A stretch of DNA of 64,000 nt, from NCBI RefSeq assembly GCF_002865645.1, contig NW_020194626.1, positions 248,001 to 312,000 on the forward strand. Reading direction: 5' to 3'. A model generated the notes under the pieces. It searched no databases. It saw only the letters and a program-made list of their open reading frames with translations, and was not told the DNA's origin. The translations under genes were made by a program, and so were the position numbers. Below, piece by piece: positions 13,711 through 24,985 of this stretch. The stretch comes from Hyaloscypha bicolor E. Taxonomy: Eukaryota > Ascomycota > Leotiomycetes > Helotiales > Hyaloscyphaceae. Position 1 is the stretch's first letter, and every line of letters begins with the position of its first letter.

Positions 13711-14130
13711 ATCCCCAAATCCTGCATAAGGGAAGCTGTTACGGATCCAAATTCTGCTTCATTCAAATCATTCTAGAGGTCTTTCTCCTTTTCTTCTTCA
13801 TAGACCATTGGCGAAATAAATACTAGGCATGGCCGTTATGGGAGGATTTTAATGGTTTTAGTTGAGCATTTTGAGTGTGCAGAGGTTAGCATGCAAGGAA
13901 GATGGTGGGGAGGCTATGCATAAGATGAGATTATCGTTGTGATAAATACTATGGCACTGCACATAGCATCGGGCGAGGGAACGAAGCTTAATAAACCGAA
14001 CTTCATGCTAGAGAGAACTGAATGAAAATCGACCGTGGTATAGTGGTCCTTTACTCCCCAATGCTTGTCCGAAAATTACCATCTGCCAAAGCTTTCTTCC
14101 CTCTGCGCCAACGGTGACTTCTAAATGCGT
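13711..14130. other. Convergent 3' intergenic region (420 bp)
   Basis: Lies between the stops of HMG-CoA synthase and the esterase gene. A TGGTATAGTGGTC stretch at about 14036 resembles a tRNA D-arm, but no T-arm or acceptor stem follows. No gene called. Confidence 0.4.
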
Positions 14131-15567
14131 TTATAACTTCGACATCGGATCCGGCTGCTTCATGCTCATCATCGTAACCCTTTCCCTCATCCTCTCAATC
14201 ACCTCTCCCTCCTTCATCTCACTTAAGCTGCCCATATCCAACGTCACCTCCCCCAACGTCTTCGGCTTAATAACTCGCCCACTGGTTTTCACCGTCCCCG
14301 GCCTCTCCACAACCTGACTTATAAACCCGGCCCAACTATTAAAGCACTTCTTGCTCGCCGGCAAGCTCTCCAGCACCATCGCGAAGCAATGCGGCATCGC
14401 TTCATACTCTTCAAACACAACTTTAACACCTTGGCTTGAAGCTTTCATCGCTATGTATTTATCTTCATCTGTGAGCAATTCCTGGCCAGTCTCGATCCAC
14501 AGCGGTGGCGAGCCTTCCCATGATTTCGCGATAAGGGGTGAGACGAGCGGGTGGCAGAGTAGCGCGTCTTCGGCATACAGGTTCTTTCGAGCAGGCGTAG
14601 TGGGCCAGATGCTGCAGGGTGGGAATTCCATGCCAGTGGGATGCACGGAGCGAGCTGGGAGGTAGTCGTATGTTCGGTTATTGTCGCAGGAGGGCGAGGA
14701 GTGCGTGATGTCACCCCAGGGGCTGCAGACTGCTACCCCTGCTGGCAGGGGAACGTCTCGCTCTTCGCCGTTCCAGTGGATTCTGAGGTTTTCGCGACGG
14801 AGTTGGAGGAGTGTTTGGAGAAGCACGAGGGAGAGGTTGCCGCCTGCACTGTCCCCGGAGAAAACGATGTGCTGTGGGGAGATGGGCTCGTGGAAAGAGC
14901 CGGGAGGTGGGTAGAGGAGGGTGAGGTATGATACTAGAGCGTCCAGAAGAGCTGCTGGGAATGGGTTTTGAGGAGCAAGTCTGTAGCGGACGCTGAAGCA
15001 ACGGCCTTTTGTGAGTTTGGCTAACTTCTTGGTTGTTGGTCGGTGACTTGCTGGGTCCATGAGGTAGTATGCTCCACCATGAAAGTACAGCACCGTCGTA
15101 GGCGAGGTAACTTCCTTCATCATTTCTGTGTACTTCTGCTGTTCGGGAATCCTGACTTCAGGTGATTGCTTTGTTGCTCCAACTCTGTATCCAGTCCATT
15201 CTGCCTCCACAGGAAGTAAATCCGGCTCTGCAAATCCTCCTGGTGCTTCTCCAGGCTCTTTCAAAGCTTCTATCACTTTGAACAACGCCTGTCTTATATC
15301 GTCTTCTTCAGGCCTTGGCATTGTGACTTTGCTAACCCATATTCGTCCCTTAATGCCATGATCTCTCAAAGAGAGCTTTTGCACTCTGGAGACAGGCTCG
15401 GGTGGCGAATCGACAATGAACGATCGCAGAACGTTGATGATCAGCTCAGTCCTCAAGTCCCAGTGCTTCGAGTGCTCAGAGAATCCTAAAGTATGGTAGA
15501 TTGCCGTCTTTCCCATCAGAGGCACTTTTGGCAACATTGCCTTGAGCATCGGGAGTGATGCTTCCAT
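14131..15567 (-). CDS. Alpha/beta-hydrolase fold-3 esterase (hormone-sensitive-lipase group)
   Basis: Single exon, 478 aa. The HGGAYYLMD motif (oxyanion hole) and FSGDSAGGNLSL (nucleophile Ser) are the hallmarks of the HSL/fold-3 family. The acid is probably in ETGQELLTDEDKY and the His in YEAMPHCFAM. The first 100 residues form a fungal-specific N-terminal region with conserved blocks (TLGFSEHSKHWDLRTEL and KIWVSK-like GRIWVSK). It likely hydrolyses short-chain esters or lactone-like metabolites; the substrate is unknown. It stands alone, with no neighbouring secondary-metabolism genes. Confidence 0.85.
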   Translation of the reverse strand: MEASLPMLKAMLPKVPLMGKTAIYHTLGFSEHSKHWDLRTELIINVLRSFIVDSPPEPVSRVQKLSLRDHGIKGRIWVSKVTMPRPEEDDIRQALFKVIEALKEPGEAPGGFAEPDLLPVEAEWTGYRVGATKQSPEVRIPEQQKYTEMMKEVTSPTTVLYFHGGAYYLMDPASHRPTTKKLAKLTKGRCFSVRYRLAPQNPFPAALLDALVSYLTLLYPPPGSFHEPISPQHIVFSGDSAGGNLSLVLLQTLLQLRRENLRIHWNGEERDVPLPAGVAVCSPWGDITHSSPSCDNNRTYDYLPARSVHPTGMEFPPCSIWPTTPARKNLYAEDALLCHPLVSPLIAKSWEGSPPLWIETGQELLTDEDKYIAMKASSQGVKVVFEEYEAMPHCFAMVLESLPASKKCFNSWAGFISQVVERPGTVKTSGRVIKPKTLGEVTLDMGSLSEMKEGEVIERMRERVTMMSMKQPDPMSKL

Positions 15568-16176
15568 CTTGATGACGTAGAGACAAGGAGAGGAGATGAG
15601 GGAGAGATAGGCTGGGAAACTGTCCCTGTAAAGTAGGAAGAAGGGAAATATTTCTGAAACTCAAGAAATTCAGTGAAGAGGAAAGAAGGAAACAAATAGT
15701 CTCGTGGCCTCGTGAGCTAAAACACGTTCGACGGTTCGATCGACTGGATGGAGAAAAGATGCCGAGGTAGAATCCTTGCTCAAATCCTCGACTCACGCTA
15801 GCTAGCAGCTACGGAGGACGTTTCGTATTTTAAGAGAACCGTTGAACTATTTCTGGGTTGCAGGGGAAATTTTGTTGGTGGTCACTTGGAGCTTTTCAGT
15901 TGTTGGTGGAGGGATCCAGCCAATGCCCAGAATGTTTGGTTTCAAGGATTGTGCGAAGGAGGCATTTTGCGCAACCTTGCGGCAAGGCTGAAACCCGGCT
16001 GCCGACACACGAACACTAAAGTTGTTTCTGCTCAGCTTGTAGCATACAGATACTGTCTTTCGTAGTCAATCCATTATCATCAGAATTTAGTACACTTGGT
16101 TATCTTCATGAAGGCCAATTCCTAAAGCTTTCCAAAAACGCCAGCATATGCATCCAATCACATACTTTTAACCCCA
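15568..16176. other. Intergenic region (609 bp)
   Basis: Lies upstream of the esterase gene and downstream of PEX14, both on the minus strand. It contains the esterase promoter. No further gene seen. Confidence 0.35.
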
Positions 16177-17382
16177 CTAAGCAGCAACCTCTGCATTTTC
16201 CTTCCCTGTGCCAGTCGTATTGACGGAACTTGAGCTTTTATTGGTTGCAGCCATCTGCCAAACAGGAATGGCGGCTTTGCTTGCTGGTACCCCTGTGTTG
16301 AATGGTGTTGAGCTTCGACTCTGGAGTGAGGCAACAGCTTCCGTGCCTGTTCCATTGCTAACGGAAGCTGGCTTTGGAGTGGTTGCATCCGCAAACGAGC
16401 TTCCGTTGGTATTGGTATTGGTAGATGTTGCAGCTGGTGAGGATCCGATGCCGGAAGTCCGACCATATGGATTCGTACTCGTAGTTGCTCCTGGATTCAT
16501 TCTTTGCCCCATCAAGGTCTTCAGACTCTTCAGCTCGGTGTTCAGTTCCCTTAACCGGCTGTCTGTGGTTTCTTTTTGTCCTTCCATCGCCTTGGGTATC
16601 AGATCTTTAAGTCCACGGACCTCGTCACCGATCCTTCGGGATTCTTCTTCCCGTCTTTTGCTGGAAGTCTTCAATTCGTTAATAACACTTTCCACCTCCG
16701 TCAGCGCGGCGTCTAGTCTTTCCGTTCGAGCTTGTTCAGATGATTTCAATTCCTCCGTATCCTTCGCGAGTTGGTCCAGGAGAGAAAACGCTTTCTCGAA
16801 CGAATCATCGATAGCCTTCTTATCTGATTCCAGTTGCGGTGGAGTAGGCGGCGCAATTATGGGGTAAACATATCGCTGTATTACGGTGAGTATGCTGCAT
16901 ATATGTTTTAGAAATAATGAAAGTTACCTTCGCGACAAAATAGAGACCATATCCAACCCCGCCCATCACGGTTGCCATGATGAACCAATCCCTCCAGTCC
17001 CTCTTCGGCAACTCCGGTGGCGGAGGCTGCTGCCACTGGTGCTGCGGGTAACCTCCATATCCGGGTTGAGGTTGTCGTATTACTTGTTGCTGAGGCGCAT
17101 AATTGGAATAATTTGCTGGAGCTGTCTCGCCGTTTGCTCTGGCCAACGCCGTATCTATCTCTTCTTGCGTCAGGTTCTTCGATTGTAAAAACGCGATACG
17201 GTTTTCGATTGGTGATCCTGCAACACTTGGATCTTGAAGGACTAGGGGGATAGATCAGCATTGAAGGAAAGGATATCGCTGTTGGATGCTCTCACATGTC
17301 ACCTATATTCATCAGCAATGTTGCGGTAGTAAAGGCTTCCAAAACTTACGGCAGAGGCCACGAGGTCTTCACGGATCGCCAT
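16177..17382 (-). CDS. PEX14: Peroxisomal membrane docking protein peroxin-14
   Basis: Four exons, 17382-17350, 17302-17296, 17241-16928 and 16875-16177, give 350 aa. Pex14 docks cargo-loaded Pex5/Pex7 at the peroxisome. The conserved N-terminal helical domain reads MAIREDLVASAVTFLQDPSV, then RIAFLQSKNLTQEEID. It needs a 7-nt microexon (GTGACAT) encoding Val-Thr and the first base of Phe; without it the frame is lost. A Gln/Pro/Tyr-rich linker (PQQQVIRQPQ) leads to PPPPELPKRDWRDWFIMATV and the transmembrane segment (about 105-120). After RYVYPIIAPPTPPQL comes a long coiled coil and a Ser/Thr-rich tail. It shares a 383-bp divergent promoter with NDC80. Confidence 0.94.
17296..17302 (-). other. 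PEX14: 7-nt microexon of PEX14
   Basis: GTGACAT on the minus strand, flanked by AATATAG upstream and GTGAGAGC downstream. It sits between introns of 47 and 54 bp. It supplies Val-Thr plus the first base of Phe in the highly conserved AVTFLQDPSV motif. Confidence 0.85.
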
Positions 17383-17765
17383 GATTGACGTACGTTACAA
17401 GTACATCCGTGTTGGAGAAGATTCACAGTAAATGCGAGTCGAAATCTGGTGATATCTTCAAATGTCAACGCGCGGGCTTGGGATTCGAGGTGGCCGGGGA
17501 CCGGAAGTTGCCGAGGCTTCATCGGCGTATGTGAGGCGGATCGAACCTTCCCTCTTTCGGCTTGTTGTTTACATTTTGGTGCCGGCCTATGGAAATCGAG
17601 CACTCACTTTGTTGACAACCTCGCCGTCGCATCGGAACTTGAACTTGCACACTTTTCACATTCAACCCCAGTATCGCGTTCCATATTCAAGTTCCCTACC
17701 AGAATATTTCTCATGAGAAGTGCATACAGTGATCACAACATACACTACATACAGCACGCGCAACA
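17383..17765. promoter_or_regulatory. Divergent promoter region of PEX14 and NDC80
   Basis: A 383-bp gap between two divergent start codons. It must hold the promoters and 5' leaders of both genes. No specific factor sites are claimed. Confidence 0.5.
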
Positions 17766-20167
17766 ATGTCGCAAGACACGGGTCTCTTCTCCGTGCGACG
17801 GCCACGAGAGGTGAGTTCTCATTCAACACTCGATTCAAAATTCGTTGATGGCGCTTTCACTTCGCATACATAGGGCTTTTCACTGATCCCTAGTCTAATA
17901 TAGACCCTCGGCGGCATAAACTATAATTCCAATATCCCGCAGCCAGCCTCTGCGTTGAAGCGCTCCAAGTCATCCTCTGGTACCAATGGTACCGCACCTT
18001 TCACTGTCAGCCATGTGCGCTCAATATCTGGATCTCGAGCCTCTCTTGCGCCTCCTCGACCGAACCAGCCCATGTTCCAACGTTCATCTTCAGGCAATAA
18101 CTTGGCGGAAATGGGCATGTCTTCGGTCAAGCGCACATCGTTCCAAAATAGCGGTGGTCGAAAGAGCTATGCACCAGGCCAGATGGGACGATCGTCCGCG
18201 GAAGGGTCGGAACGAAGAAGCAGTGTGTATCGGTCGCGGACCTCCACGAATGGGCCCATGGGCCATCAGAGTTTCTTTCAGCAAGCGCCACAACCAGCAG
18301 GAGTTCCTCACGATCCTCGACCACTAAAGGACCGCGTTTACCAGAACAAAATTGGACAAGAGCTTCTAGACTATATGGCGGCGAACAATTTTGAGATGGA
18401 AATGAAGCATATGCTCTCCCAGAATACAATGCGATCGCCCACGCAAAAGGACTTTAATTTCATGTTCCAATGGCTTTACCATCGAATCGATCCCAGCTAT
18501 CGATTTCAAAAGGGTATCGACCAAGAAGTGCCTCCAATTCTTGTTCAACTACGATATCCATACCAAAAGTCCATCACAAAGAGTTCGCTCTCAGCTGTGG
18601 GATCACAGAACTCTTGGCATCTCTTCCTTGGTCTTTTGCATTGGATGATGCAGCTCGCTCAAATGCTCGACGGGTATGGAGCGAGTCAATATGACGATGC
18701 TTGCGCAGAGACTGGTGTGGATGTTAGCGGGGATAGAATCATCTTTGGTTTCTTGAGTGGAGCATACCGAGACTGGCTGTCAATGGACGAAGATGCTGGA
18801 GACGATGACCAAGATCGGGTCCTGGCACCCCACGTTGGGGCCATGGCAAAGGAGTTTGATAGGGCTAACTCCAAGTACTTGGACGAACTGCAGATTCTGG
18901 AAGGCGAACACCAGCGATTACAGAAGGAGATTGAAATTCTCGAGAAATCCGGATCAGATGTTGCGACTCTGGACAGAAACTTCAAGATCATGGAGGAGGA
19001 TAAGGTCAAATTTGAAGAATTTGATAACCGCATGAACCAGAAGTCCGAAAAGTACGAGGCGAGAATTCAATTTCTGCAGGAGGAGCTCGACAAGGTGATG
19101 CTGGAATTGAAGGAGGCCGATGATGAACGATCAAATCTGCAAAGGGCGGTTGATGATCAAGGCATCAGCATGGCAGATATTGATCGGATGACTTCAGAAA
19201 GAGAGCGACTTCAGAAGGGTATCGAGTCGACATCTCAAAGACTCGAAGAAGCCAAGAAGAAAGTCACCGAAAAGGAAGGCGAAGCCAGCCGCAAGCTCGA
19301 GGACCTGGAACGTATGGTCGACAAATACAACAGCCTCGGGTATCAGATTGGCCTCATTCCAGCTACCGCCGTTAACGCGAAGGGCAAAAACTATGAATTA
19401 CATGTCACCGTGAACGAAGGGCCCAACTTCTCTTCTTCGCAGATGGGCGCCTCGGGCGGCAATGCGGACAGTGACAGGCTTCTGGCGGATCCAGTCACTG
19501 GTTATCAACCTGCTCACATTCTAAACTTGGATCTCCGTGGCCAAGTCAAGGCAAGCTTTTCAAGCTTAAGAAAAGAGATATCGGAGAGACGTACTGTGGC
19601 GATGGACGAGATGATGAAGCACCATGATCTGCTCGATGGTATCAAGGAAGCTATCGAGGATAAACGGGGCGAAGTTGAGGCCCTTGAGCACAGAGTTAGG
19701 GCTGCGGAGGAAGAATATGAAAAGACTAAAGAAGTAAGGATATCCCGCCCCTGTTTCCAAACCCCTACTGACGAGTTGATAGGTCACCACAACTCAGAAG
19801 CTCGCCTCAGATGCTCAAATCGAGAAGATGGAGAAAGAGCTGGCCAAGATGCGAGCGGGTCTCACTGAATCCGTCCAGTTGATGGAGCAGCGTGAGATGA
19901 ATACCAACATCGAGTAGGTCAGACCCATTCATGTCACAAGCCTAGATTCTAATGTTTGCTAGGTATGAGCAACTCACACTTCGAGCAAACGCTCTCCGAG
20001 AAGAATTACACACAGAAATTGAAAAGATGCTCAATGATATCATCAAGTTCAAGGTACACATCCAGAAGAACTTAGAAGAATATGAGGGGTTTGTCGTTGA
20101 TGAAGTTGAGCATGAGTTGGGAGGGGACGAGGAGGGAAGGGAAGATACACAAGATGTTGAGATGTGA
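17766..20167 (+). CDS. NDC80: Kinetochore protein Ndc80 (Hec1)
   Basis: Exons 17766-17810, 17904-19733, 19783-19913 and 19963-20167 give 736 aa. Ndc80 is the microtubule-binding subunit of the outer-kinetochore Ndc80 complex. The N-terminus [19 protein letters not shown] is the fungal signature, followed by a basic, Ser-rich unstructured tail. The calponin-homology head spans about residues 115-260 ([53 protein letters not shown]). A long coiled coil runs from about residue 300 to the end, with the usual loop break near residues 480-530. The third splice splits a Glu codon (GA|G). The C-terminus is very acidic ([18 protein letters not shown]). Confidence 0.96.
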
Positions 20168-20759
20168 TGAAGTGGCTGAATCGGCTGGTTCCCTTGTTTC
20201 AAATTTGGCTTGCTTGTTGGAGTAGATTGAGGGCGTAACGCCTTGAGATTTGAACCATAGGCAGGAGGCGTTTTGGGTGGGACATCGAAGGCTGCATTTG
20301 GCAGCAGGCTTGTATGCTTGTTAATGGACTTGTTTGGTTCGTAATGATAACGAGAATGAATGTTAGATATTTATCTTCAGTGGCCAGTGGATCAGACAAA
20401 CCAGAGATTACTTGCTGCATGAAAGCCATTGATCAAAACTTCCTGCTCTTCCAAATCCACAACAAAACAATATCACGTGCTTGCCGGCCCGAGCGCTGCG
20501 CTATTTTCTCCAGAACCAATCGATCGGGAGCAGGGCGGAAGAGCTGGAATGAGGCGAAGTTCTCGCCCTTCTTCTCCTCACCAGCTTGCAACCTACAGCG
20601 CTTCGTTTTTCGTTGCGCAAAGAAGCAACTTTCGTGCCTACATCTTCCGTCGACCACTGCGAAGATACATATTTGACGCTTCTGTCCCAGCCGGAGCGTT
20701 CTTTCGTCTACGCGACCGTCCAGCCCTCGTGAAGAACTCCTCAACCACAGCACCTCATC
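20168..20759. promoter_or_regulatory. NDC80 3' region and SR-gene promoter
   Basis: 592 bp. It contains a CACGTG palindrome (E-box/Cbf1-type) at 20474-20479 and CT-rich sequence just upstream of the SR-protein start. The functional assignment is inference. Confidence 0.35.
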
Positions 20760-22337
20760 ATGACTGAGGTCTCTTCCACCAGGTTATACCTGGGCAACCT
20801 TCCTCGAAATGGTGAGCAAACTTCGTCGCATAGTTCTTTGCGACTTCGCGCCTCTCCACTATCGAAGAATATTGTTGACCATCCCCAGCCACCAAAGCTG
20901 ACGTCGAGGGCCATTTCAACACTCATGGCACCGGAGAGATCACCGAGATCAAGCTCATGAATGGCTTCGGGTTCATCGAATACAAGGATGCTATGGATGC
21001 CCGCGATGTGGTTCCCGGTATGGCCGCATTGTTCCTCCAAGGTCGAATACATAATAACAAGTCCTCCCAGCCTTCCACGGCTCCGACTTCATGGGCGAAC
21101 GTTTGACTGTTCAGTTTGCTCGTGGTACTCGTAATCGCGATGCCTTTGCCAATACTGAGCGTACCGCTCCTCGTCCCAGACGAACCCCTCATCGCATGCA
21201 AATCTCTGGACTTCCAGGTGAAACCAGCTGGCAGGTCTGTTATCCCCGTTCCTTCTTCCGGACTATTGGAAGCATGCTATTTGGACTCTGAGCAACATAA
21301 CAATTGGACGCCTTTACTGTATCACCCGTTCTTCGGCATATCATGTCAGTCCTGGCCAGCATCATGCCCTGCTGGCGGTCAAGAGTACCGCCGCAGTTTG
21401 CTAGTGCATTTGCCTGAGCAGCCTTGGACTTGATGGACATCTCCTGTGTGGCGTTTCTTATCCTTTTCCGACTTCTTTTTGCTATTACTTGCTGCCATTT
21501 TCATAACTGGACAGCAATTACTTTGCACAGGAAGGCGCTCATCCATAGGACCAATGTACCTCTCAATTCGGGAACTGTTTCTCTGGCTACTATTTGGAGG
21601 CAACTACCACACTACCTTGGCGTTTGCACAACAAATACCTGGATGACGACTTACATGGATCTGGATATAGGACCTTAAAGACTTCGCCCGTCAATCCAGC
21701 CTTGACGTAGTCTACTCCGAGACTGGTCGCGATAGGGATGGCAAGGGGTCAGTATCTCCCGTTGTCACATAGAACTTCAATTACTAACAAGTCAGAAGCT
21801 TTGTTGAGTTCGAGACTGCTGCGGATCTTAAGACCGCAGTAGAAAAGCTTGACGGTCGTGAATTCAAGGGAGCTCGTGTCACCTGTGTCGCTGATGTTGG
21901 TACCTCTCTCCTCTCCAAGTGTTGTCCACTAACCTCTACAGACCCAACCTGATGTCCCCCGTGACCGAGCCCGATCCCGATCGCCCATGCCTCGCCGACC
22001 CTACGCCGCGGATGATTATGATCGTCGTGGCCCGTCTCGTGGATACAGTCCTCGTCGTGATGGTTATCGTGATAGAAGCCCACCCCGTCGTGGCTATTAT
22101 GATGATGATCGTGGCCGATACCGTTCTCCTCCAAGAGCTCGTGGTCCCATTGATGATTATCCACCCCCGCGTGGCCGGTTCGAGGATCCTTATCGTCGTG
22201 AACCATACCCTGATCCTTACATCAATGGCAGGGCTCCTTATGATCGACCTCCACCAAGAGATTACCCTCCAAGGGATTATCCTCCAGCGGATTACGATCG
22301 TGCTCGCCGTTACTGGTATATTCTCCATCCCCATTGA
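20760..22337 (+). CDS. SR-type splicing/mRNA-binding protein with two RRMs (Srp2/Npl3-like)
   Basis: Six exons (20760-20811, 20889-21017, 21071-21234, 21671-21747, 21796-21895, 21942-22337) give up to 305 aa. RRM1 has RNP2 RLYLGNLP and RNP1-like LMNGFGFIEYKDAMDARD. RRM2 starts MQISGLPGETSWQ and continues after a 436-bp intron with DLKDFARQSSLDVVYSE and GSFVEFETAADLKTAVEKL. The tail is Arg/Ser/Tyr/Pro-rich with RSRSP repeats and many DY and RRG motifs. The fifth donor is weak (GTTGGT). A GT at 22316 paired with the AG at 22363-22364 would place a terminal intron that creates a stop from TG|A, ending the protein at DRARRY; without it, translation stops at 22337. Confidence 0.85.
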
Positions 22338-22776
22338 TACTATCCTCTTATTTACATTCTCCAGATTGCAAGCTTAGAGCGGCTATAATACGTTCCGGTA
22401 TTATCATTCACGGTGCATTTCTGCATAAAAGGCCAAAAGCATCTTCGCCGTCGGATCCCAACGGTTGTGATGTGGATAATGACTTTCCTTTCTTCAGTAA
22501 ACTCCTAGCTGAATTTCGTTCTACAAAAGTAAAACATTCTCTTGTCATGTACGCGGGTGGAAAGGGATGGAGCTTGTAAAACAGGGTGGAAAGATCACAT
22601 AGCGGTCAACTCATCCGTTTGTACTCCGTAGGAAAGAACACTTCATTTGCACGTCTACTTTAGTTCCAGTTCATAAATTGTGATTAAGCTACCTATCATC
22701 ATTCCAAGATGAGTGGGGTCTAATTGTTACAATATCTAGGTCATAACCTTGCTCTCAAAAACGCCATAGAGAGCCC
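22338..22776. other. Convergent 3' intergenic region (439 bp)
   Basis: Lies between the SR-protein and metallo-beta-lactamase stops. It includes the possible 3' exon of the SR gene from 22365. No separate gene seen. Confidence 0.35.
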
Positions 22777-24128
22777 TCAAAACTCCTTGCTCTCTCCAAT
22801 ATCACAAACATCAAAAACGCCAGTCTCAGGAAGTCCCTTCTTCGCCATTGCTTTCTTTAGCAATTGCGGTGGCTCCAATACATCCTCAGTAGTAAGCACC
22901 CAAGTTCCCCAATGGATTCCCATCGCTCTCTTACACTTCGTATCCACGAAGATATTCACGCTATCAAACGGATTCGCATGCATGGGACTCATGATATATC
23001 TCGGATCATAAGCACCAATCGGTATCAATCCCAAATCAAAAGGTCCCCTCAGATCTCCGATCTGCTTAAACGCAGGACAGTGGGGCAGATGCGCGTATTC
23101 ATCTCCGTAATCGTCTACCTCTTTAGGCAGTTCAGGGACCGCGCGGTATCCTGTGTCCCCTCCGAACCACACTGACTTGCCTCCTGAGGTCACAGCCCAG
23201 GAAGCCCATAATGTGTGAGCTTTGTCGAAGGCGCTGCGTGCTGAGATGTGTTGGCACGGAAGGCAGGATATCCGAGCCGTTATATCCGACCCTTTTGCTG
23301 ATGGACCAGTGGAGGATGCATCTGAGATCCTCTTCACACCCGTACTAGGCGATAACGTAATATCGACATCCTGCCACCAATCCAATTCCTCCACATTCTC
23401 GATCCCGGAGTCGTGGAACCATTTCTTAAGCCCCAGACCGACGAGGAAAGTGGCATTTGGATGTGCTTTGTGTAGCTCGAGGACGGTCGGGTGCGAGAGG
23501 TGGTCGTAGTGCGAATGCGAGATCACGACTAGGTCGACGATGGGGAGGTCTTTGATGTGGCAGGGCGGTTGCGTGTACCGTTTTGGTCCCATGAAGGAGA
23601 AGGGGCTGCAGCGGTCTTCGAAGACAGGGTCGAAGAGGACGCGGAGGCCGGAGGGGAACTCGACGTAGTAGCAGGCATGGCCGAGCCATGTCGCTCGTAG
23701 GGAATCTGATGCTGTTCGGGAGGGCAGGAAGGTGGGTTCGATTACTGTTACGGTTGGAGGGGTGGTGTCGGGGAATTTCAGGCTTCCTGTTAATCTCCGC
23801 CTGGGTTATGTTAGTGTAGTTCAAGGGATTGTGGGACAATTGGAGCTTACCAGATCATAGCTTTCATTATCCCGGCTGGAGTGAAGTCACGCCAAGAATC
23901 CCATGGGTTGATGAAACCTTTCCCACCTTTCACATGATGCGCCTTTGCTTCTGCATCCTCTGGCACAGCTTCTAAAGCTGTGGGACTGGTCATTGTACAG
24001 GCGTACAATGCCGTTGCCGTCATACCGCCCGACATCACTCGTGTCTGTGTTGGGGAGGATTTCTGATTGGAATCTTTGGTTGGCCGAGCCGAATGTCGCC
24101 GTAGAAGAGTACGAAAGAAAGCGCGCAT
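22777..24128 (-). CDS. NAPE-PLD-like metallo-beta-lactamase-fold phospholipase D (Fmp30 type)
   Basis: Exons 24128-23851 and 23800-22777 give 433 aa. The short basic N-terminus ([16 protein letters not shown]) could be a mitochondrial targeting signal. The lactamase-fold core has [15 protein letters not shown] (HxHxDH zinc ligands), [42 protein letters not shown] and a final His in [11 protein letters not shown]. These match human NAPE-PLD and yeast Fmp30, which release N-acylethanolamines from N-acyl-phosphatidylethanolamine. The single 50-bp intron splits a Trp codon (TG|G). Confidence 0.9.
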
Positions 24129-24268
24129 TGATTACAAGAGTGATTGAGGAAAATAGGACGAACGAAATGAGACATTAAATAGCACTTGTCTGGGCCGAAT
24201 GCACAGTAAATGTAGGTTGCAATGGCCGCGAAAGCATCTCATCCCTCCTTCGGATGCTGACGGAGTTA

Positions 24269-24985
24269 CAGTTATATGCGAAAACTCCCTGTTTTCGCGA
24301 TTTTTTGGCAAAAGCATACTTTTTGAAAAGTAGAAATTGACTTTTACCAAAACCACGAATTTCTTAATAAAAAGTAGATATTTAGAAAGGCCTTCTTTTA
24401 AGTATCCTAAAGATCTATTAGACTAAGAGTTTTAAATGGAGTATTATAATAATTTTAAGGGTTTAAAGTAAAGAAACTTTGGTGTTCCTCGTTCTCGCTT
24501 AAATTTCGTCTGTGCGAGGCTTGCCAGAGTGAATTTTGGGAGGAAAAGGGCCAAAAATCCACTTAGAAAAGTACCTTAAAAGAAGAGCTTAGGAGCTTTT
24601 TTAGAATATATAAAATATTCTAATAAAAGATTACTAGTTCTAATAGACTACTTAAAGAGAAAAAATTCTACGGCAAAAATATAAAATTAAAGGTAAAAAC
24701 GTACGATCTTTGAGTACTTTTTGCGGACTTTCGAGCCCCGCGAGGACAGAATTTAAACGAAATTGAGGAACACCAAAATTCTTTTCCTTAAATCTTACAG
24801 AATTAATTAAGAACCTACCTAGAACCTTATAAAAAGTATATATTTGGACTCCTTAAAGTAATGCGAATCTTTATATCTACTTTTTATTAAGAAATTCGTG
24901 GTTTTGGTAAAAGTCAATTTCTACTTTTCAAAAAGTATGCTTTTGCCAAAAAATCGCGAAAACAGGGAGTTTTCGCATATAACTG
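24269..24985. mobile_element. Non-autonomous TA-target transposon (MITE) with 113-bp perfect inverted repeats
   Basis: The ends 24269-24381 and 24873-24985 are exact inverted copies over 113 bp, beginning CAGTTATATGCGAAAACTCC. Each end is flanked by TA (24267-24268 and 24986-24987), the target duplication of Tc1/mariner/pogo elements; a CAGT start is typical of fungal Fot1/pogo types. The inner part has a second, imperfect inverted pair (TTGGTGTTCCTC near 24479 against GAGGAACACCAA near 24765), so the whole 717 bp folds back on itself. It carries no transposase frame. Confidence 0.85.

Noticed and set aside
14031..14065. TGGTATAGTGGTC resembling a tRNA D-arm
   Set aside because: No matching acceptor stem, anticodon arm or GGTTCGA-type T-arm follows at the right distance.
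16208..16867. 219-codon plus-strand frame
   Set aside because: It is antisense to the PEX14 coiled coil.
21919..22377. Overlapping hydrophobic frames of 132-152 codons
   Set aside because: These are alternative frames of the repetitive RRG/DY-rich tail of the SR protein.
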